A stretch of DNA of 64,000 bases from CAZAFL01 sp964484465 (GTDB taxonomy: Bacteria; Bacteroidota; Ignavibacteria; UBA10030; SZUA-254): NCBI GenBank assembly GCA_964484465.1, contig CAZAFL010000002.1:96183-160182 (forward strand), in the 5' to 3' direction. Each line of letters begins with the position of its first letter. The stretch's first letter is position 1. The translations under genes and the position numbers were made by a program. This document shows positions 1 through 9,230 of this stretch, one piece after another. The notes beneath the pieces were generated by a model that was given only the letters and a program-made list of their open reading frames with translations, had not been told where the DNA came from and made no database searches.

Positions 1-2
1 GC

Positions 3-854
3 GGAGCATATTCCGGACGGGGGAATGAAGCAACCGCCGTGGGCACTGCGTACGCTCTGAAGAAAAACGACTACCTTTTTCCTATGCACAGGGATACTGG
101 TGCGCATTTTGTGAAGGGACAAACAGTTCTTAACATGATGCTCCAGCATCTTGGACGCGAAGCAAGTTTGACAAGAGGAAGGGATGGAACAGGACACTAT
201 TCCGACCCAGCTCTGAAAATTTATGGCAACATCAGTCACCTCGGCGCAATGGTTCCGGTTGCTTGCGGTGCTGCTCTTGCATCGAAGTTGCGTAAGGAGA
301 GCGCCGTAGCGTTGACCTATATAGGCGACGGAGGGTCGAATACCGGCGAGGTTCATGAAGGGTTGGCAATGGCGTCAGTGATGCATCTGCCCCTGATTCT
401 CATTGTCGAAAATAACCAATACGCCTACTCAACTCCTATATCCAAACAATTTATCACCGGGAAAATTTCGGACCGGGCAATTGGATACGGTATCCCGGGA
501 GTGACGATTGACGGGACCGATGTCCTTGAAGTGTACCGTGCAACGAATCAAGCTGTCGAGCGGGCACGGAAGGGAGAAGGCCCGACCATCATTGAGGCGG
601 TGACGATGCGCATGCAAGGCCATGCGGCTCATGATACTGCATGGTATGTTCCCAAAAAACAGCTTGAAGAATGGAAGAAAAAGGATCCCATTAATCGTTT
701 CGAAAAGCTGTTGAAGGATGAAAGTGTATTGACAGCGGAAAAAAATAAATCGATGGCAGAGAATATCCAGCATCAGCTTGACGAAGCCCTCAGCATCGCA
801 GAGAAAAGTCCATACCCTGCTGGGGAAGATGCGGTCCGCGACCTCTATGCCTAA
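3..854 (+). CDS. pdhA: 2-oxoacid (probably pyruvate) dehydrogenase E1 alpha subunit, 5' end cut by the window edge
   Basis: Thiamine-diphosphate-dependent decarboxylating subunit of a 2-oxoacid dehydrogenase complex. With E1 beta it decarboxylates the oxoacid and acylates the lipoyl group of E2. The frame is open from base 3 (it reads AYSGRGNEATAVG), so the true start lies upstream; 283 residues remain of a usual 330-360. The ThDP/Mg site is seen as GDGGSNTGEVHEGLA ending in VENNQYAYSTP (bases about 324-440). The last 8 bases overlap the E1 beta start, and E2 and lipA follow on the same strand, so translation is probably coupled in one operon. Pyruvate is the likeliest substrate, but a branched-chain oxoacid complex has the same gene order and cannot be excluded. 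Confidence 0.9.
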   Translation, partial: GAYSGRGNEATAVGTAYALKKNDYLFPMHRDTGAHFVKGQTVLNMMLQHLGREASLTRGRDGTGHYSDPALKIYGNISHLGAMVPVACGAALASKLRKESAVALTYIGDGGSNTGEVHEGLAMASVMHLPLILIVENNQYAYSTPISKQFITGKISDRAIGYGIPGVTIDGTDVLEVYRATNQAVERARKGEGPTIIEAVTMRMQGHAAHDTAWYVPKKQLEEWKKKDPINRFEKLLKDESVLTAEKNKSMAENIQHQLDEALSIAEKSPYPAGEDAVRDLYA

Positions 855-1824
855 AACCATTACATATCTTGATGCAATCACTGAAGGCCTCCGCGAGGAA
901 ATGAGGAAGGATAGTTCTGTGTTTTTGCTCGGAGAAGATATCGGTACCTACGGCGGTGCCTTTAAGGTGACAAAGGGATTTATTGAGGAATTTGGTGCAG
1001 ACCGCGTTATCGATACAGTTCTTGGAGAATCGGCAATCCTCGGTGCAGCAAGCGGTGCGGCTATTGCTGGATTAAAACCTGTTGCAGAAATGCAATTTGC
1101 AGATTTTGTCACCGACGGATTCAATCAAATCGTGAATATTGCAGCAAAATATCATTACAGGAATTTTGTTCCTGTACCGCTTGTCGTTCGTCTTCCTTCC
1201 GGAGGTGGAATCCACGGCGGACCGTTTCATTCTATCAATCCCGAAGCATGGTTTTTTCATGTCCCCGGGCTGAAACTTGTCGCCCCTTCCACACCGTATG
1301 ATGCGAAGGGGTTGATCAAAGCCGCTATCCGTGACCGTAACCCCATCCTGTACTTCGAACATAAATATCTATACCGACATGCGAAAGGGGAAGTCCCGGA
1401 TGACGATTATATTGTACCCATCGGTAAAGCAGACATTAAACGCGAAGGGAAAGATATGACTGTTGTAACCTATCATGTTGGTGTGCAATGGTCATCAGAA
1501 GCATCTGAGATATTATCGAGGGAAGGGTTCGAAGTGGAAATTGTCGACCTTCGCACGTTGGTCCCGCTCGATAAAGAAACTATCCTGAATTCTGTGAAAA
1601 AGACTGGAAAAGTTTTGATTGTTCATGAAGATTCATTAACCGGCGGTATCGGAGGCGAAATTGCTGCCCTGATTTCTGAATTTGCATTTCAATATCTCGA
1701 CGCGCCGATTAAACGTGTTGCTTCTCTCGATACGCCGGTACCGTATGCACCGACTCTGGAAGAATATTTTCTTCCCAATACACAAAAAGTTGTCGACGCG
1801 TTGCGCCAACTAGCATCATATTGA
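847..1824 (+). CDS. pdhB: 2-oxoacid dehydrogenase E1 beta subunit
   Basis: Second half of the alpha2beta2 E1 enzyme, 325 residues, the usual size. I place the start at ATG 847 because the protein then opens MPKTITYLDAITEGLREEM, the normal N-terminus of the family. The frame stays open upstream to 778, but that stretch lies inside E1 alpha. The conserved GEDIG motif (ThDP-contacting Glu) is at residues 29-33 in LGEDIGTYGGAFKVTKGF, and PSGGGIHGGPFHS follows near residue 118. The C-terminal transketolase domain fills about residues 195-320. It overlaps the upstream gene by 8 bases, which suggests coupled synthesis of the two E1 chains. Confidence 0.93.
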   Translation: MPKTITYLDAITEGLREEMRKDSSVFLLGEDIGTYGGAFKVTKGFIEEFGADRVIDTVLGESAILGAASGAAIAGLKPVAEMQFADFVTDGFNQIVNIAAKYHYRNFVPVPLVVRLPSGGGIHGGPFHSINPEAWFFHVPGLKLVAPSTPYDAKGLIKAAIRDRNPILYFEHKYLYRHAKGEVPDDDYIVPIGKADIKREGKDMTVVTYHVGVQWSSEASEILSREGFEVEIVDLRTLVPLDKETILNSVKKTGKVLIVHEDSLTGGIGGEIAALISEFAFQYLDAPIKRVASLDTPVPYAPTLEEYFLPNTQKVVDALRQLASY

Positions 1825-1899
1825 GATCGCACGCAAGGTCAATTTATTTTTTATATTCAATCAGAATAAAGCGTCATTATCACAACCTGAAAGTTTACC

Positions 1900-3225
1900 A
1901 TGGCAAAAGTCGATATAGTAATGCCCCAGCTCGGTGAAAGTCTCACCGAAGGTACGATCATAAAATGGCACAAGAAACCGGGCGATAAAGTGAAGAAGGA
2001 TGAAACACTGCTCGAAATCAGTACTGATAAAGTCGATTCCGAAATTCCGTCTCCGGTTACCGGTATCGTCACAAAACTCCTTTTTGAAGAACAGAAAACA
2101 GTTGCCGTTCGCACCGTCATCGCTGAAGTTGATACCGATGAGTCTGCATCAGTTGAGAAGGAGGCGCCAAAAAGTGGGCCCCTGGTCGCCAATCCTCCTC
2201 CTGCGGTTTCTATAAAACCTGCTGAAGTTCCGGTGACAAAGACGCCTTCGGTTTCAACGCAGGGATCGGGCGGAGGGCGCTTTTATTCTCCGCTTGTCCT
2301 CAACATTGCGCGTGAAGAGGGAATCTCAATGGTGGAGCTGGAACAGATTCCGGGAACGGGTGAAGGCGGCAGAGTTTCGAAGAGGGATATTCTTGCATAC
2401 GTGGATGTGCGCAAAAAAGGAGGAGCCATGCCCGCTGCAGTGCCGCCTCCGAGCCTTCCTGCTGCTCCGCGTGTGGAATCTGTGTTGAAGCATGTCGATT
2501 CAGGAGAGCTTGCCAAGAAATATCCGGCTCCGCATTATGAAATTTTGCAGATGAGTAACATTTTGCAAAAAATGTCTGAACATATGGTACGAAGCGTACA
2601 TACATCTCCTCACGTTCAGGCAGTTCATGAATGTGACATGACGAAAATCGACAGCGCCCGACGGAAAAATGCATCTGCATTCGAGCAGCGTGAAGGTTTC
2701 AAACTGACATTCACACCCTTTGTCTGTGATGCCATTGTCAAGGCAATCAAACAGTATCCATTGATTAATTCGATGATTGAAGGCGACAAGATTATCCTGA
2801 AGAAATTTGTCAACCTTGGAATGGCCGTTGCTTCGGAGAATGGTTTGATCGTACCCGTGATTAAGAGCGCGGACGAAAAGAACTTTGTCGGACTGGCACG
2901 CGCTATAAATGACCTTGCAACACGCGCCCGGTCGAAGAAACTCATCCCAGCTGACATCGAGGGAGGGTCATTTACAATTACAAACTACGGAGTGTTTGGA
3001 ACAATGATCGGTATCCCTATCATTAATCAGCCTCAGGTTGCAATTCTTGGCGTCGGAGCAATTAAGAAAAGACCTGTTGTGATTAATGACGGTATCGCGA
3101 TACGCTCGATAGCCTACTTCACACTATCATTTGACCACCGCATCGTTGACGGTGCTTTAGGGGGTTCATTCCTTGAAGCGGTTATCAAGCAGCTTGAGAA
3201 TTTTGACGAAAGTGTCTTATTATAA
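1900..3225 (+). CDS. pdhC: Dihydrolipoyl acyltransferase, E2 component of the 2-oxoacid dehydrogenase complex
   Basis: Core scaffold of the complex: moves the acyl group from lipoamide to CoA. 441 residues with three modules: one lipoyl domain (1-77; acceptor Lys44 in EISTDKVDSE), an Ala/Pro-rich linker, a peripheral subunit-binding domain (about 125-165, YSPLVLNIAREEGIS), a second linker, and the catalytic domain (about 210-441) ending with the active-site motif DHRIVDG (His413, Asp417). A single lipoyl domain is at the low end of the family range. E3 (lipoamide dehydrogenase) is not in view. The 75-base gap after E1 beta holds TTG (1821) and a TA-rich element (1845-1852) 21 bases apart, a weak promoter candidate. 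Confidence 0.93.
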   Translation: MAKVDIVMPQLGESLTEGTIIKWHKKPGDKVKKDETLLEISTDKVDSEIPSPVTGIVTKLLFEEQKTVAVRTVIAEVDTDESASVEKEAPKSGPLVANPPPAVSIKPAEVPVTKTPSVSTQGSGGGRFYSPLVLNIAREEGISMVELEQIPGTGEGGRVSKRDILAYVDVRKKGGAMPAAVPPPSLPAAPRVESVLKHVDSGELAKKYPAPHYEILQMSNILQKMSEHMVRSVHTSPHVQAVHECDMTKIDSARRKNASAFEQREGFKLTFTPFVCDAIVKAIKQYPLINSMIEGDKIILKKFVNLGMAVASENGLIVPVIKSADEKNFVGLARAINDLATRARSKKLIPADIEGGSFTITNYGVFGTMIGIPIINQPQVAILGVGAIKKRPVVINDGIAIRSIAYFTLSFDHRIVDGALGGSFLEAVIKQLENFDESVLL

Positions 3226-3237
3226 CTAAAAGACCCA

Positions 3238-3263
3238 ATAAACTTTCGACTGAAAAAGTTTAT
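3238..3263. repeat. Inverted repeat between pdhC and lipA
   Basis: ATAAACTTT and AAAGTTTAT form a perfect 9-bp stem around an 8-base loop, 12 bases upstream of the lipA start. No T-run follows, so it is not a normal intrinsic terminator. It could dampen lipA translation, but an AT-rich stem of this size is expected a few times by chance in 64 kb. Confidence 0.3.
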
Positions 3264-3275
3264 CCCTAAAAAATA

Positions 3276-4178
3276 ATGGATTTTTTAATTCAGGAAATAT
3301 CTCCAGTATCAAAAGCGGTGGAGCAACCCCCGCGCAGAAGACCGGAGTGGCTCAAAGGACGAATCCCCTCAGGCGAGAATTACACGCGTTTAAAAAAGCT
3401 GATCGACAACCACAAGCTCCATACAGTTTGTGAGGAAGCACGATGCCCAAACATGGGGGAATGCTGGCATAACGGCACAGCAACGTTTATGATTCTCGGC
3501 GATGTCTGTACAAGAAGCTGTGGTTTTTGTGCTGTCAAGACCGGAAAACCGACCGAGCTTGATGCGGATGAACCATTCCGTGTCGCAGAAGCCATCAAAC
3601 TGCTTGGTCTTCGTCACGCGGTTATCACATCTGTTAACCGCGACGAGTTATACGATGGCGGTGCACAGATATTTGCCGAAACAATCCGGCAGGTCCGCGC
3701 GTGCTCTCCGCAGACTAAAATTGAAGTTCTTATTCCCGATTTCAGAGGAGAAGAATTTGCGCTGAATATCGTGTTGGACGCCCTACCGGATATTTTAAAT
3801 CACAACATGGAAACAATTCCGCGCCTGTATTCCGTTGTCAGGCCTCAGGCGAAGTACGAACGCAGTCTGGAACTTCTTCACCGGTCGAAACAGCGTGGCT
3901 TTGCAACCAAAACAGGAATGATGCTCGGTCTCGGAGAAACAATTGAAGAAATCATTTCTGTGATGGAAGATTTACGACTGGTAAATTGCGATATCCTCAC
4001 CCTGGGACAGTATCTCCAGCCGACAAAAGAACACTTACCGGTGGAACGGTTTGTTCATCCGGAAGAATTTAACATGCTCAAAGAGCTCGGTCTGTGTATG
4101 GGGTTCAAACATGTCGAATCGGGACCCCTTGTGCGCAGCTCATATCACGCTGAACAACAGACCGCTGATAACCGATGA
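3276..4178 (+). CDS. lipA: Lipoyl synthase
   Basis: Radical-SAM enzyme that inserts two sulfurs into octanoyl groups on lipoyl domains, completing the cofactor of the E2 encoded just upstream. 300 residues, normal length. The auxiliary-cluster cysteines follow C-X4-C-X5-C (Cys52, Cys57, Cys63) and the radical-SAM cluster C-X3-C-X2-C (Cys78, Cys82, Cys85 in CTRSCGFC). The C-terminal RSSYHA motif carries the serine ligand of the auxiliary cluster. There is no clear Shine-Dalgarno sequence. Placement directly behind the complex suggests that lipoate supply and apo-E2 are co-expressed. The octanoyltransferase lipB is not in this window. Confidence 0.95.
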   Translation: MDFLIQEISPVSKAVEQPPRRRPEWLKGRIPSGENYTRLKKLIDNHKLHTVCEEARCPNMGECWHNGTATFMILGDVCTRSCGFCAVKTGKPTELDADEPFRVAEAIKLLGLRHAVITSVNRDELYDGGAQIFAETIRQVRACSPQTKIEVLIPDFRGEEFALNIVLDALPDILNHNMETIPRLYSVVRPQAKYERSLELLHRSKQRGFATKTGMMLGLGETIEEIISVMEDLRLVNCDILTLGQYLQPTKEHLPVERFVHPEEFNMLKELGLCMGFKHVESGPLVRSSYHAEQQTADNR

Positions 4179-4254
4179 GGAGTTGATACTCGGGCTTACC
4201 AGCGGTTCAGACTATAAACTTGTACATCAATAACCAACTAAAAGGAAACTCGCC

Positions 4255-6297
4255 ATGAAAAAATGGTACGCTCTCTTCTTCATGCTCATGATTTGCACAG
4301 GAATAATACGTGCACAAAACGCATCAACCCAAGCGAAAGCGCTGGATCCCGCGAACATGGATTTATCGGTGAAGCCCTGCGATAATTTCTACCAGTATGC
4401 AAACGGCACGTGGTTAAAGAATACCACGATTCCTCCGGCGTTCAGCTCATGGGGAAGTTTCACGGAACTGAGCGAGCGCAACAGCGATGTCCTTCATGGA
4501 ATTCTCGAAGATGCATCGAAGGATAAGACTGCCTCAGAAGGGAGCAACCATCAAAAGATTGGCGACTTTTACGCCACCGGAATGGATTCTTCTGCAATTG
4601 AATCTCTGGGGTGGAAGCCAGTCGAAAACGACCTGAAGCAAATAAATGGAATAGCAGATATCGCGGGAGTACAGCGGGAGCTTGCCAGGTTCCATACATT
4701 TGGTGCCGGTGGTTTATTCAGCTTTGGATCCGGACAGGATTTGAAAAACAGCTCTGAAGTCATTGGTCAGCTGGGTCAAGGGGGGCTTGGCATGCCCGAT
4801 CGTGATTATTATCTTGCGGGCGACGATAAGTCCAAAAAGCTGAGAGATGATTATAAAGCTTATATCATTGCGATGTTCAAGCTTATCGGTACAGATGATG
4901 GAGGAGCTCTGGCCGCAGCAGACTCAATCATAGGGTTGGAGACGCGGTTGGCAAAGGCGTCCCGTACACGGGTAGAGAGAAGGGATGCAGATAAGAATTA
5001 CAACAGGATGTCCCAGCAAAGCCTGGCTGCCCTCGCACCCGCTGTTGAATGGAAACGTTTCTTTGATGGTGTTGGATGGATGAATCCCGGCGATGTCAAT
5101 GTCGGTCAACCGGAATTTTTTAAAGAAGTGAACAAAATGATGGGAGATGTTCCTCTCCCCACATGGAAAAATTATCTGCGATGGAGAGTGCTGACCTCAG
5201 CTGCACCCTCGCTGAGCTCCCCATTTGTCAATGAGAACTTCAAATTTCAGGGCATAGCTCTCACGGGAGTGAAAGAACTCCAGCCGCGTTGGAAACGGAT
5301 CAAAAACGTTATCGATGGTTTGATGGGGGAGGCATTAGGCCAGTTGTACGTCGAAAAAGCATTTCCCCCTCAAGCCAAAGCGCGCGCACTGGAGATGGTA
5401 AACAACCTGAAAGACGCAATGCGGGAACATATCAATAAGATTGATTGGATGGACGACTCGACAAGGGGAGCAGCATTGAAAAAACTTGACGCGTTTGGGG
5501 TCAAGATTGGATATCCCGACAAATGGAGGGATTATTCCGCCCTCAAAATCGACCGCACCTCTTATCTTGAAAACGTGCATCGTGCTATTGAATTTGCAAC
5601 CCAGTATTCCCTCAACAAGATCGGGAAACCTGTCGACAAAGCTGAATGGGGTGTTACAACACCCACTGTTAACGCGTACTATAGCTCAACGCGAAATGAA
5701 ATAGTCTTCCCCGCGGGAATTCTTCAACCTCCCTTTTTCGATTTCAATGCCGACGACGCCGTGAATTACGGCGGCATGGGCGCCGTTATCGGGCATGAAA
5801 TATCCCACGGTTTCGACGACCAGGGAAGCAAATTTGACCCGGACGGAAATTTAAAGATGTGGTGGACACAGACAACACGTAAGAAATTTGAAGAAAAGAC
5901 TGCAATGCTTGCGAAGGAGTACGACGGGTTTGTTGCTCTCGACACATTACACGTCAACGGGAAACTCACCCTCGGTGAAAATATCGGAGACCTTGGAGGT
6001 TTAGCCATTGCATATTCAGCGTTAGAGACTGCAATAAAGGGTAAAAAGGTTGAACAGATAGATGGCTTTACTCCGGAGCAACGGTTCTTTCTTTCCTGGG
6101 CACAGGTTTGGCGCCGCGTCGTTCGTCCGGAACAATTGCGGCTGCAGGTAAAAACCGATTCGCATTCACCGGCTGACTTCCGTGTCAACGGGCCGATTGT
6201 CAACCTCCAGTCGTTCTACGACGCGTTTCATTGCGATCAGCAGGGCAAATTGTTCACGACTGCAGATAAACGTATCATGATTTGGAATTACCGGTGA
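4255..6297 (+). CDS. M13-family (neprilysin/PepO-like) zinc endopeptidase, exported
   Basis: 680 residues with an N-terminal signal peptide (MKKWYALFFMLMICTGIIRA, cleaved near AQN). The N-terminal peptidase_M13_N region covers about 35-430. The catalytic domain has the zinc motif HEISH (His514, Glu515, His518) and the third ligand in ENIGDLGG (Glu575, with Asp579). The family cleaves short peptides outside the cytoplasm. The usual C-terminal Cys-x-x-Trp ending is replaced by IMIWNYR. An AAGGAAA precedes the ATG. It stands alone between lipA and the DUF155 gene, so context says little about its substrate. Confidence 0.92.
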   Translation: MKKWYALFFMLMICTGIIRAQNASTQAKALDPANMDLSVKPCDNFYQYANGTWLKNTTIPPAFSSWGSFTELSERNSDVLHGILEDASKDKTASEGSNHQKIGDFYATGMDSSAIESLGWKPVENDLKQINGIADIAGVQRELARFHTFGAGGLFSFGSGQDLKNSSEVIGQLGQGGLGMPDRDYYLAGDDKSKKLRDDYKAYIIAMFKLIGTDDGGALAAADSIIGLETRLAKASRTRVERRDADKNYNRMSQQSLAALAPAVEWKRFFDGVGWMNPGDVNVGQPEFFKEVNKMMGDVPLPTWKNYLRWRVLTSAAPSLSSPFVNENFKFQGIALTGVKELQPRWKRIKNVIDGLMGEALGQLYVEKAFPPQAKARALEMVNNLKDAMREHINKIDWMDDSTRGAALKKLDAFGVKIGYPDKWRDYSALKIDRTSYLENVHRAIEFATQYSLNKIGKPVDKAEWGVTTPTVNAYYSSTRNEIVFPAGILQPPFFDFNADDAVNYGGMGAVIGHEISHGFDDQGSKFDPDGNLKMWWTQTTRKKFEEKTAMLAKEYDGFVALDTLHVNGKLTLGENIGDLGGLAIAYSALETAIKGKKVEQIDGFTPEQRFFLSWAQVWRRVVRPEQLRLQVKTDSHSPADFRVNGPIVNLQSFYDAFHCDQQGKLFTTADKRIMIWNYR

Positions 6298-6458
6298 CCC
6301 GGCCGATTCATTGTTAATGCTTTGAATCTGAAATCCATGAGTTGAGGTACGGGAAATTACTCCGGAGGTTGTAAACACCTTCAATGGTTTTGCGAACCGT
6401 TTCAATCGGTTTTCATGTTGGAACGGCTGGGAGGTGCGTGAAATGTTAGAGATGATTC

Positions 6459-7280
6459 ATGCCGGAACAAAATGAAATAAAAATTGAGCCAGAAACAATA
6501 TTCGTAAAGGCTTACGATATCGCTTCGGCATACGATCTCGCCGCGGGTCGTAAAATCCTTGAGGAGGATTTTGAAGGGAAAACTCTTGAGAATTCACCGC
6601 TCCTCGTCCAGCTCGACCCCCGCAAAATGATAGCCCTTTTTGATTACGGTTCGATTGTGTTCTTCGGTGTTGAGCGGGAGGAGCGAAGAAAAATCATTGA
6701 ACAACTGAAACCATTTGCCCAGCGCCCGAATAAAATTGTCAGTGAAGACGATTTTACTCTCTACATCTCACCTCAACAAAAAAACCCGGAAGGCACCGAT
6801 ATTCTGTTTGTGAAGGATATCAACAGGGACATCGCTCTGGTCGTGGGAACGGTGTTGAGCAGGTCCGTTTCGGTGGAATACTACGAAAAACTCGTTGCCG
6901 ATGCGCTCGCTCAATTGGAGCGTCCGATTTCTTCGTTGCAAATGACGGGAAAAATTCCACGAAGCGAGCGGACACTGACGAAGAACGTCGGATTCGCACT
7001 TGCAGTCGAACATGAACTTGCGTACGCATTGTCTGCATTTGATGAACCGGATATTGTGTGGGATGGGGGCAAGCGGATTGAAGAACTCTACAAGAATTTG
7101 AAGAGGGAATTCGACCTCGAAGACCGGATTAAGATCATTCAGCAGAAAGTTTCCATCATTTCGCGCTCAAGCACGTTTGTTATCTCCCGGATTGAGGGTC
7201 AGCGATCACAAATTCTTGAATGGATTATCATCTTGCTGATTCTCCTGGAAATCCTCCTCGTTGTCTTGGGAAAAATATGA
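6459..7280 (+). CDS. RMD1/YagE (DUF155) family protein with C-terminal membrane anchor
   Basis: 273 residues. The central block LFDYGSIVFFGVEREERRK (residues about 63-81) and the C-terminal arrangement ISRIEGQRSQILEW followed by a transmembrane helix (about 250-271) are typical of the RMD1 family, whose eukaryotic members (Rmd1, RMND1) work in mitochondria, partly in translation. The bacterial function is unknown. The protein is probably a tail-anchored inner-membrane protein with a cytosolic body. It is followed by a promoter and the rplM-rpsI operon, so it is transcribed separately from the ribosomal genes. The first ATG (6459) is used; no strong ribosome binding site is seen. Confidence 0.8.
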   Translation: MPEQNEIKIEPETIFVKAYDIASAYDLAAGRKILEEDFEGKTLENSPLLVQLDPRKMIALFDYGSIVFFGVEREERRKIIEQLKPFAQRPNKIVSEDDFTLYISPQQKNPEGTDILFVKDINRDIALVVGTVLSRSVSVEYYEKLVADALAQLERPISSLQMTGKIPRSERTLTKNVGFALAVEHELAYALSAFDEPDIVWDGGKRIEELYKNLKREFDLEDRIKIIQQKVSIISRSSTFVISRIEGQRSQILEWIIILLILLEILLVVLGKI

Positions 7281-7335
7281 GTCGAAATAGCGGAGTCTCC
7301 CGTTCTATGCGTTCCCAAATCACCGTAAAAAAACC

Positions 7336-7366
7336 TTGCCTCTTTCAAAAAAATTCGCTAAATTTG
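7336..7366 (+). promoter_or_regulatory. Bacteroidetes-type promoter for rplM-rpsI
   Basis: TTG at 7336-7338, 20 bases, then TAAATTTG at 7359-7366, an exact match to the TAnnTTTG -7 element of Bacteroidetes primary sigma factors. Transcription should start near 7372, about 45 bases before rplM. Confidence 0.75.
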
Positions 7367-7418
7367 TAAAGTTTTACTTCGAATTCCTGCATTCTAAATC
7401 AATTTCAAGGGTTTTCTT

Positions 7419-7862
7419 GTGGCTTTGGCTCAGTGGTTAACATATTCTTTCAAGCAACATGAGATAGCAAAAAAATGGTATCTCGTTGATGCCAGCGGAC
7501 AAACTTTAGGGCGTGTTGCGAGCAGGGTTGCACATTTGCTCCGCGGGAAACATAAACCTGCCTTCACGACCAATGTTGACAGCGGTGATTATGTCGTCGT
7601 CATTAACGCCGATAAAATTAAAATCGCACCGAAACGGGGAGAAATGAAAACATATTTTCATTACACCGGTTATCCAGGCGGCGCAACAGTCGAGTCATTT
7701 AAAGAACTGGTGAAAACAAATCCCGAGCGCGTGTTTACTCATGCAGTGAAAGGAATGATTCCTCACAACAGGCTCGGTGCGCAAGTGATAAAGAAACTCA
7801 AAGTCTATCGCGGAGCTAGCCATCCGCACGCGGCACAGCAACCCGAACAAATAAAAATGTGA
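7419..7862 (+). CDS. rplM: 50S ribosomal protein L13
   Basis: 147 residues, the usual size, an early-assembling protein of the large subunit. Recognised by KKWYLVDASGQTLGRVAS near the N-terminus, then HKPAFTTNVDSGDYVVVIN and GMIPHNRLGAQVIKKLKVY. The start is the GTG at 7419; no in-frame ATG lies nearby and a TTG at 7425 is the only close alternative. The final HPHAAQQPEQIKM tail is normal. rpsI follows after 7 bases, the near-universal L13-S9 pair. Confidence 0.96.
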   Translation: MALAQWLTYSFKQHEIAKKWYLVDASGQTLGRVASRVAHLLRGKHKPAFTTNVDSGDYVVVINADKIKIAPKRGEMKTYFHYTGYPGGATVESFKELVKTNPERVFTHAVKGMIPHNRLGAQVIKKLKVYRGASHPHAAQQPEQIKM

Positions 7863-7869
7863 ATAGCCT

Positions 7870-8268
7870 ATGATTACTCATACTCACAATATTATTACCG
7901 TCGGCAGGCGCAAGACCTCTGTCGCTCGTATCATTCTGAAACCCGGCTCGGGTGATTTCAAAATCAACAATAAATCGCTTGAACAATATTTTCCTGTCGA
8001 TACGTTGCGCAGCGAGATTCTTTCACCGTTTGTTGCCACCGAAACTGCGGGAAAATATGATGTGATTGCGAATGTCAATGGTGGTGGACTGACCGGTCAG
8101 GCTGGCGCAGTCAAGCTGGGTATCTCTCGCGCACTTGTTGAAATGAACAATGACTTGCGTTCAAAGCTCCGTACCTCGGAGTTGCTGACGCGCGATCCGC
8201 GCATGGTAGAGCGGAAAAAATATGGACAGAAGAAAGCCCGAAAACGCTTCCAGTTCTCGAAGCGATAA
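7870..8268 (+). CDS. rpsI: 30S ribosomal protein S9
   Basis: 132 residues, normal length. N-terminal VGRRKTSVARIILKPG and the C-terminal RDPRMVERKKYGQKKARKRF ending in FSKR are diagnostic; the basic tail reaches the P-site tRNA in the 30S subunit. It starts 7 bases after rplM in the same operon. Confidence 0.97.
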   Translation: MITHTHNIITVGRRKTSVARIILKPGSGDFKINNKSLEQYFPVDTLRSEILSPFVATETAGKYDVIANVNGGGLTGQAGAVKLGISRALVEMNNDLRSKLRTSELLTRDPRMVERKKYGQKKARKRFQFSKR

Positions 8269-8288
8269 ATGAAGTGCTATTGAGTATT

Positions 8289-8314
8289 CAATTAACCGGT
8301 TAACCGGTTAATTG
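8289..8314. repeat. Perfect 26-bp palindrome between rpsI and rpsB
   Basis: Bases 8289-8314 are their own reverse complement, built from the octamer TTAACCGG twice in tandem followed by TTAATTGG. It begins 20 bases after rpsI and lies 140 bases before rpsB. There is no loop and no T-run, so it fits a dimeric-protein operator better than a terminator. A 13-pair exact palindrome is expected about 0.001 times by chance in 64 kb. Confidence 0.8.
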
Positions 8315-8453
8315 GCTGTCAAAGTTACAAGATACATCAAACATACTTTCTGATTTTTCCGGCAGTGTCCTGTTGCATCATTCAATAATGCCACGGGATT
8401 CCGGGGAAAGACGACGAAAGTAGAAGACTAAACTAACATAGGAGCCTCTTACA

Positions 8454-9191
8454 ATGCCACGAGTTGAACTGGCGGAACTTCTTAACGCGGGAGCCCATTT
8501 CGGGCACCTCACGCGCCGCTGGAACCCTAAAATGAAACCGTTCATCTTTATGGAGAGGAACGGCATCCACATCATCGACCTCAAAAAATCCCAGGAACTG
8601 CTTGAAGCTGCTTGCAATGCACTTTCAAATACTGTTGCTGAAGGAAAACGAATTCTGTTCGTTGGAACAAAAAAACAGGCGAAGCAGGTTATAGAGGATG
8701 AAGCAAAACGCTGCGAGCAGTTTTATGTGACCGAACGGTGGCTCGGCGGGATGCTGACGAATTTTACCACGATTCGAAAAAGCGTCAAGCGCCTTACCAA
8801 TATCGAGAAGATGGAAACAGACGGAACATATGATAAGATTACGAAGAAAGAAGCTCTGGTCCTCGACCGTGAAAAAGAAAAATTACAAAGTGTGCTGAAC
8901 GGTGTTGTCGAAATGACGAGATTGCCGGGTGCACTGTTTGTCGTTGATATCAAGAAAGAAGAGATTGCCGTTCATGAGGCTCGTAGGCTCGGTATCCCTG
9001 TGTATGCTATTGTCGATACCAATTGCGACCCGTCAATGGTCGATTACCCGATACCCGCCAATGATGATGCAATCAAATCGATCCAGACCATAGCTAAATA
9101 TGTTGCGGACTCCATCATAGAAGGAAAAGAACGAACCTCTGCCCGTCTTGAGGGAGCGGACGCCCCGGCGGTACGGGAAACGAAAGAGTAG
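8454..9191 (+). CDS. rpsB: 30S ribosomal protein S2
   Basis: 245 residues, typical. It opens MPRVELAELLNAGAHFGHLT and contains RRWNPKMKPFIF, FVGTKKQAKQVI and WLGGMLTNFTTI, all S2 signatures. A ribosome binding site (AGGAG, about 8439-8443) precedes the ATG. tsf follows, giving the classic rpsB-tsf-pyrH-frr order. The 185-base upstream gap may hold leader control; it contains the 26-bp palindrome, and no strong promoter was found in it. Confidence 0.97.
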   Translation: MPRVELAELLNAGAHFGHLTRRWNPKMKPFIFMERNGIHIIDLKKSQELLEAACNALSNTVAEGKRILFVGTKKQAKQVIEDEAKRCEQFYVTERWLGGMLTNFTTIRKSVKRLTNIEKMETDGTYDKITKKEALVLDREKEKLQSVLNGVVEMTRLPGALFVVDIKKEEIAVHEARRLGIPVYAIVDTNCDPSMVDYPIPANDDAIKSIQTIAKYVADSIIEGKERTSARLEGADAPAVRETKE

Positions 9192-9230
9192 AATGATTGT
9201 ACAATGAAAGGAAATGAAAACACAGTGACT

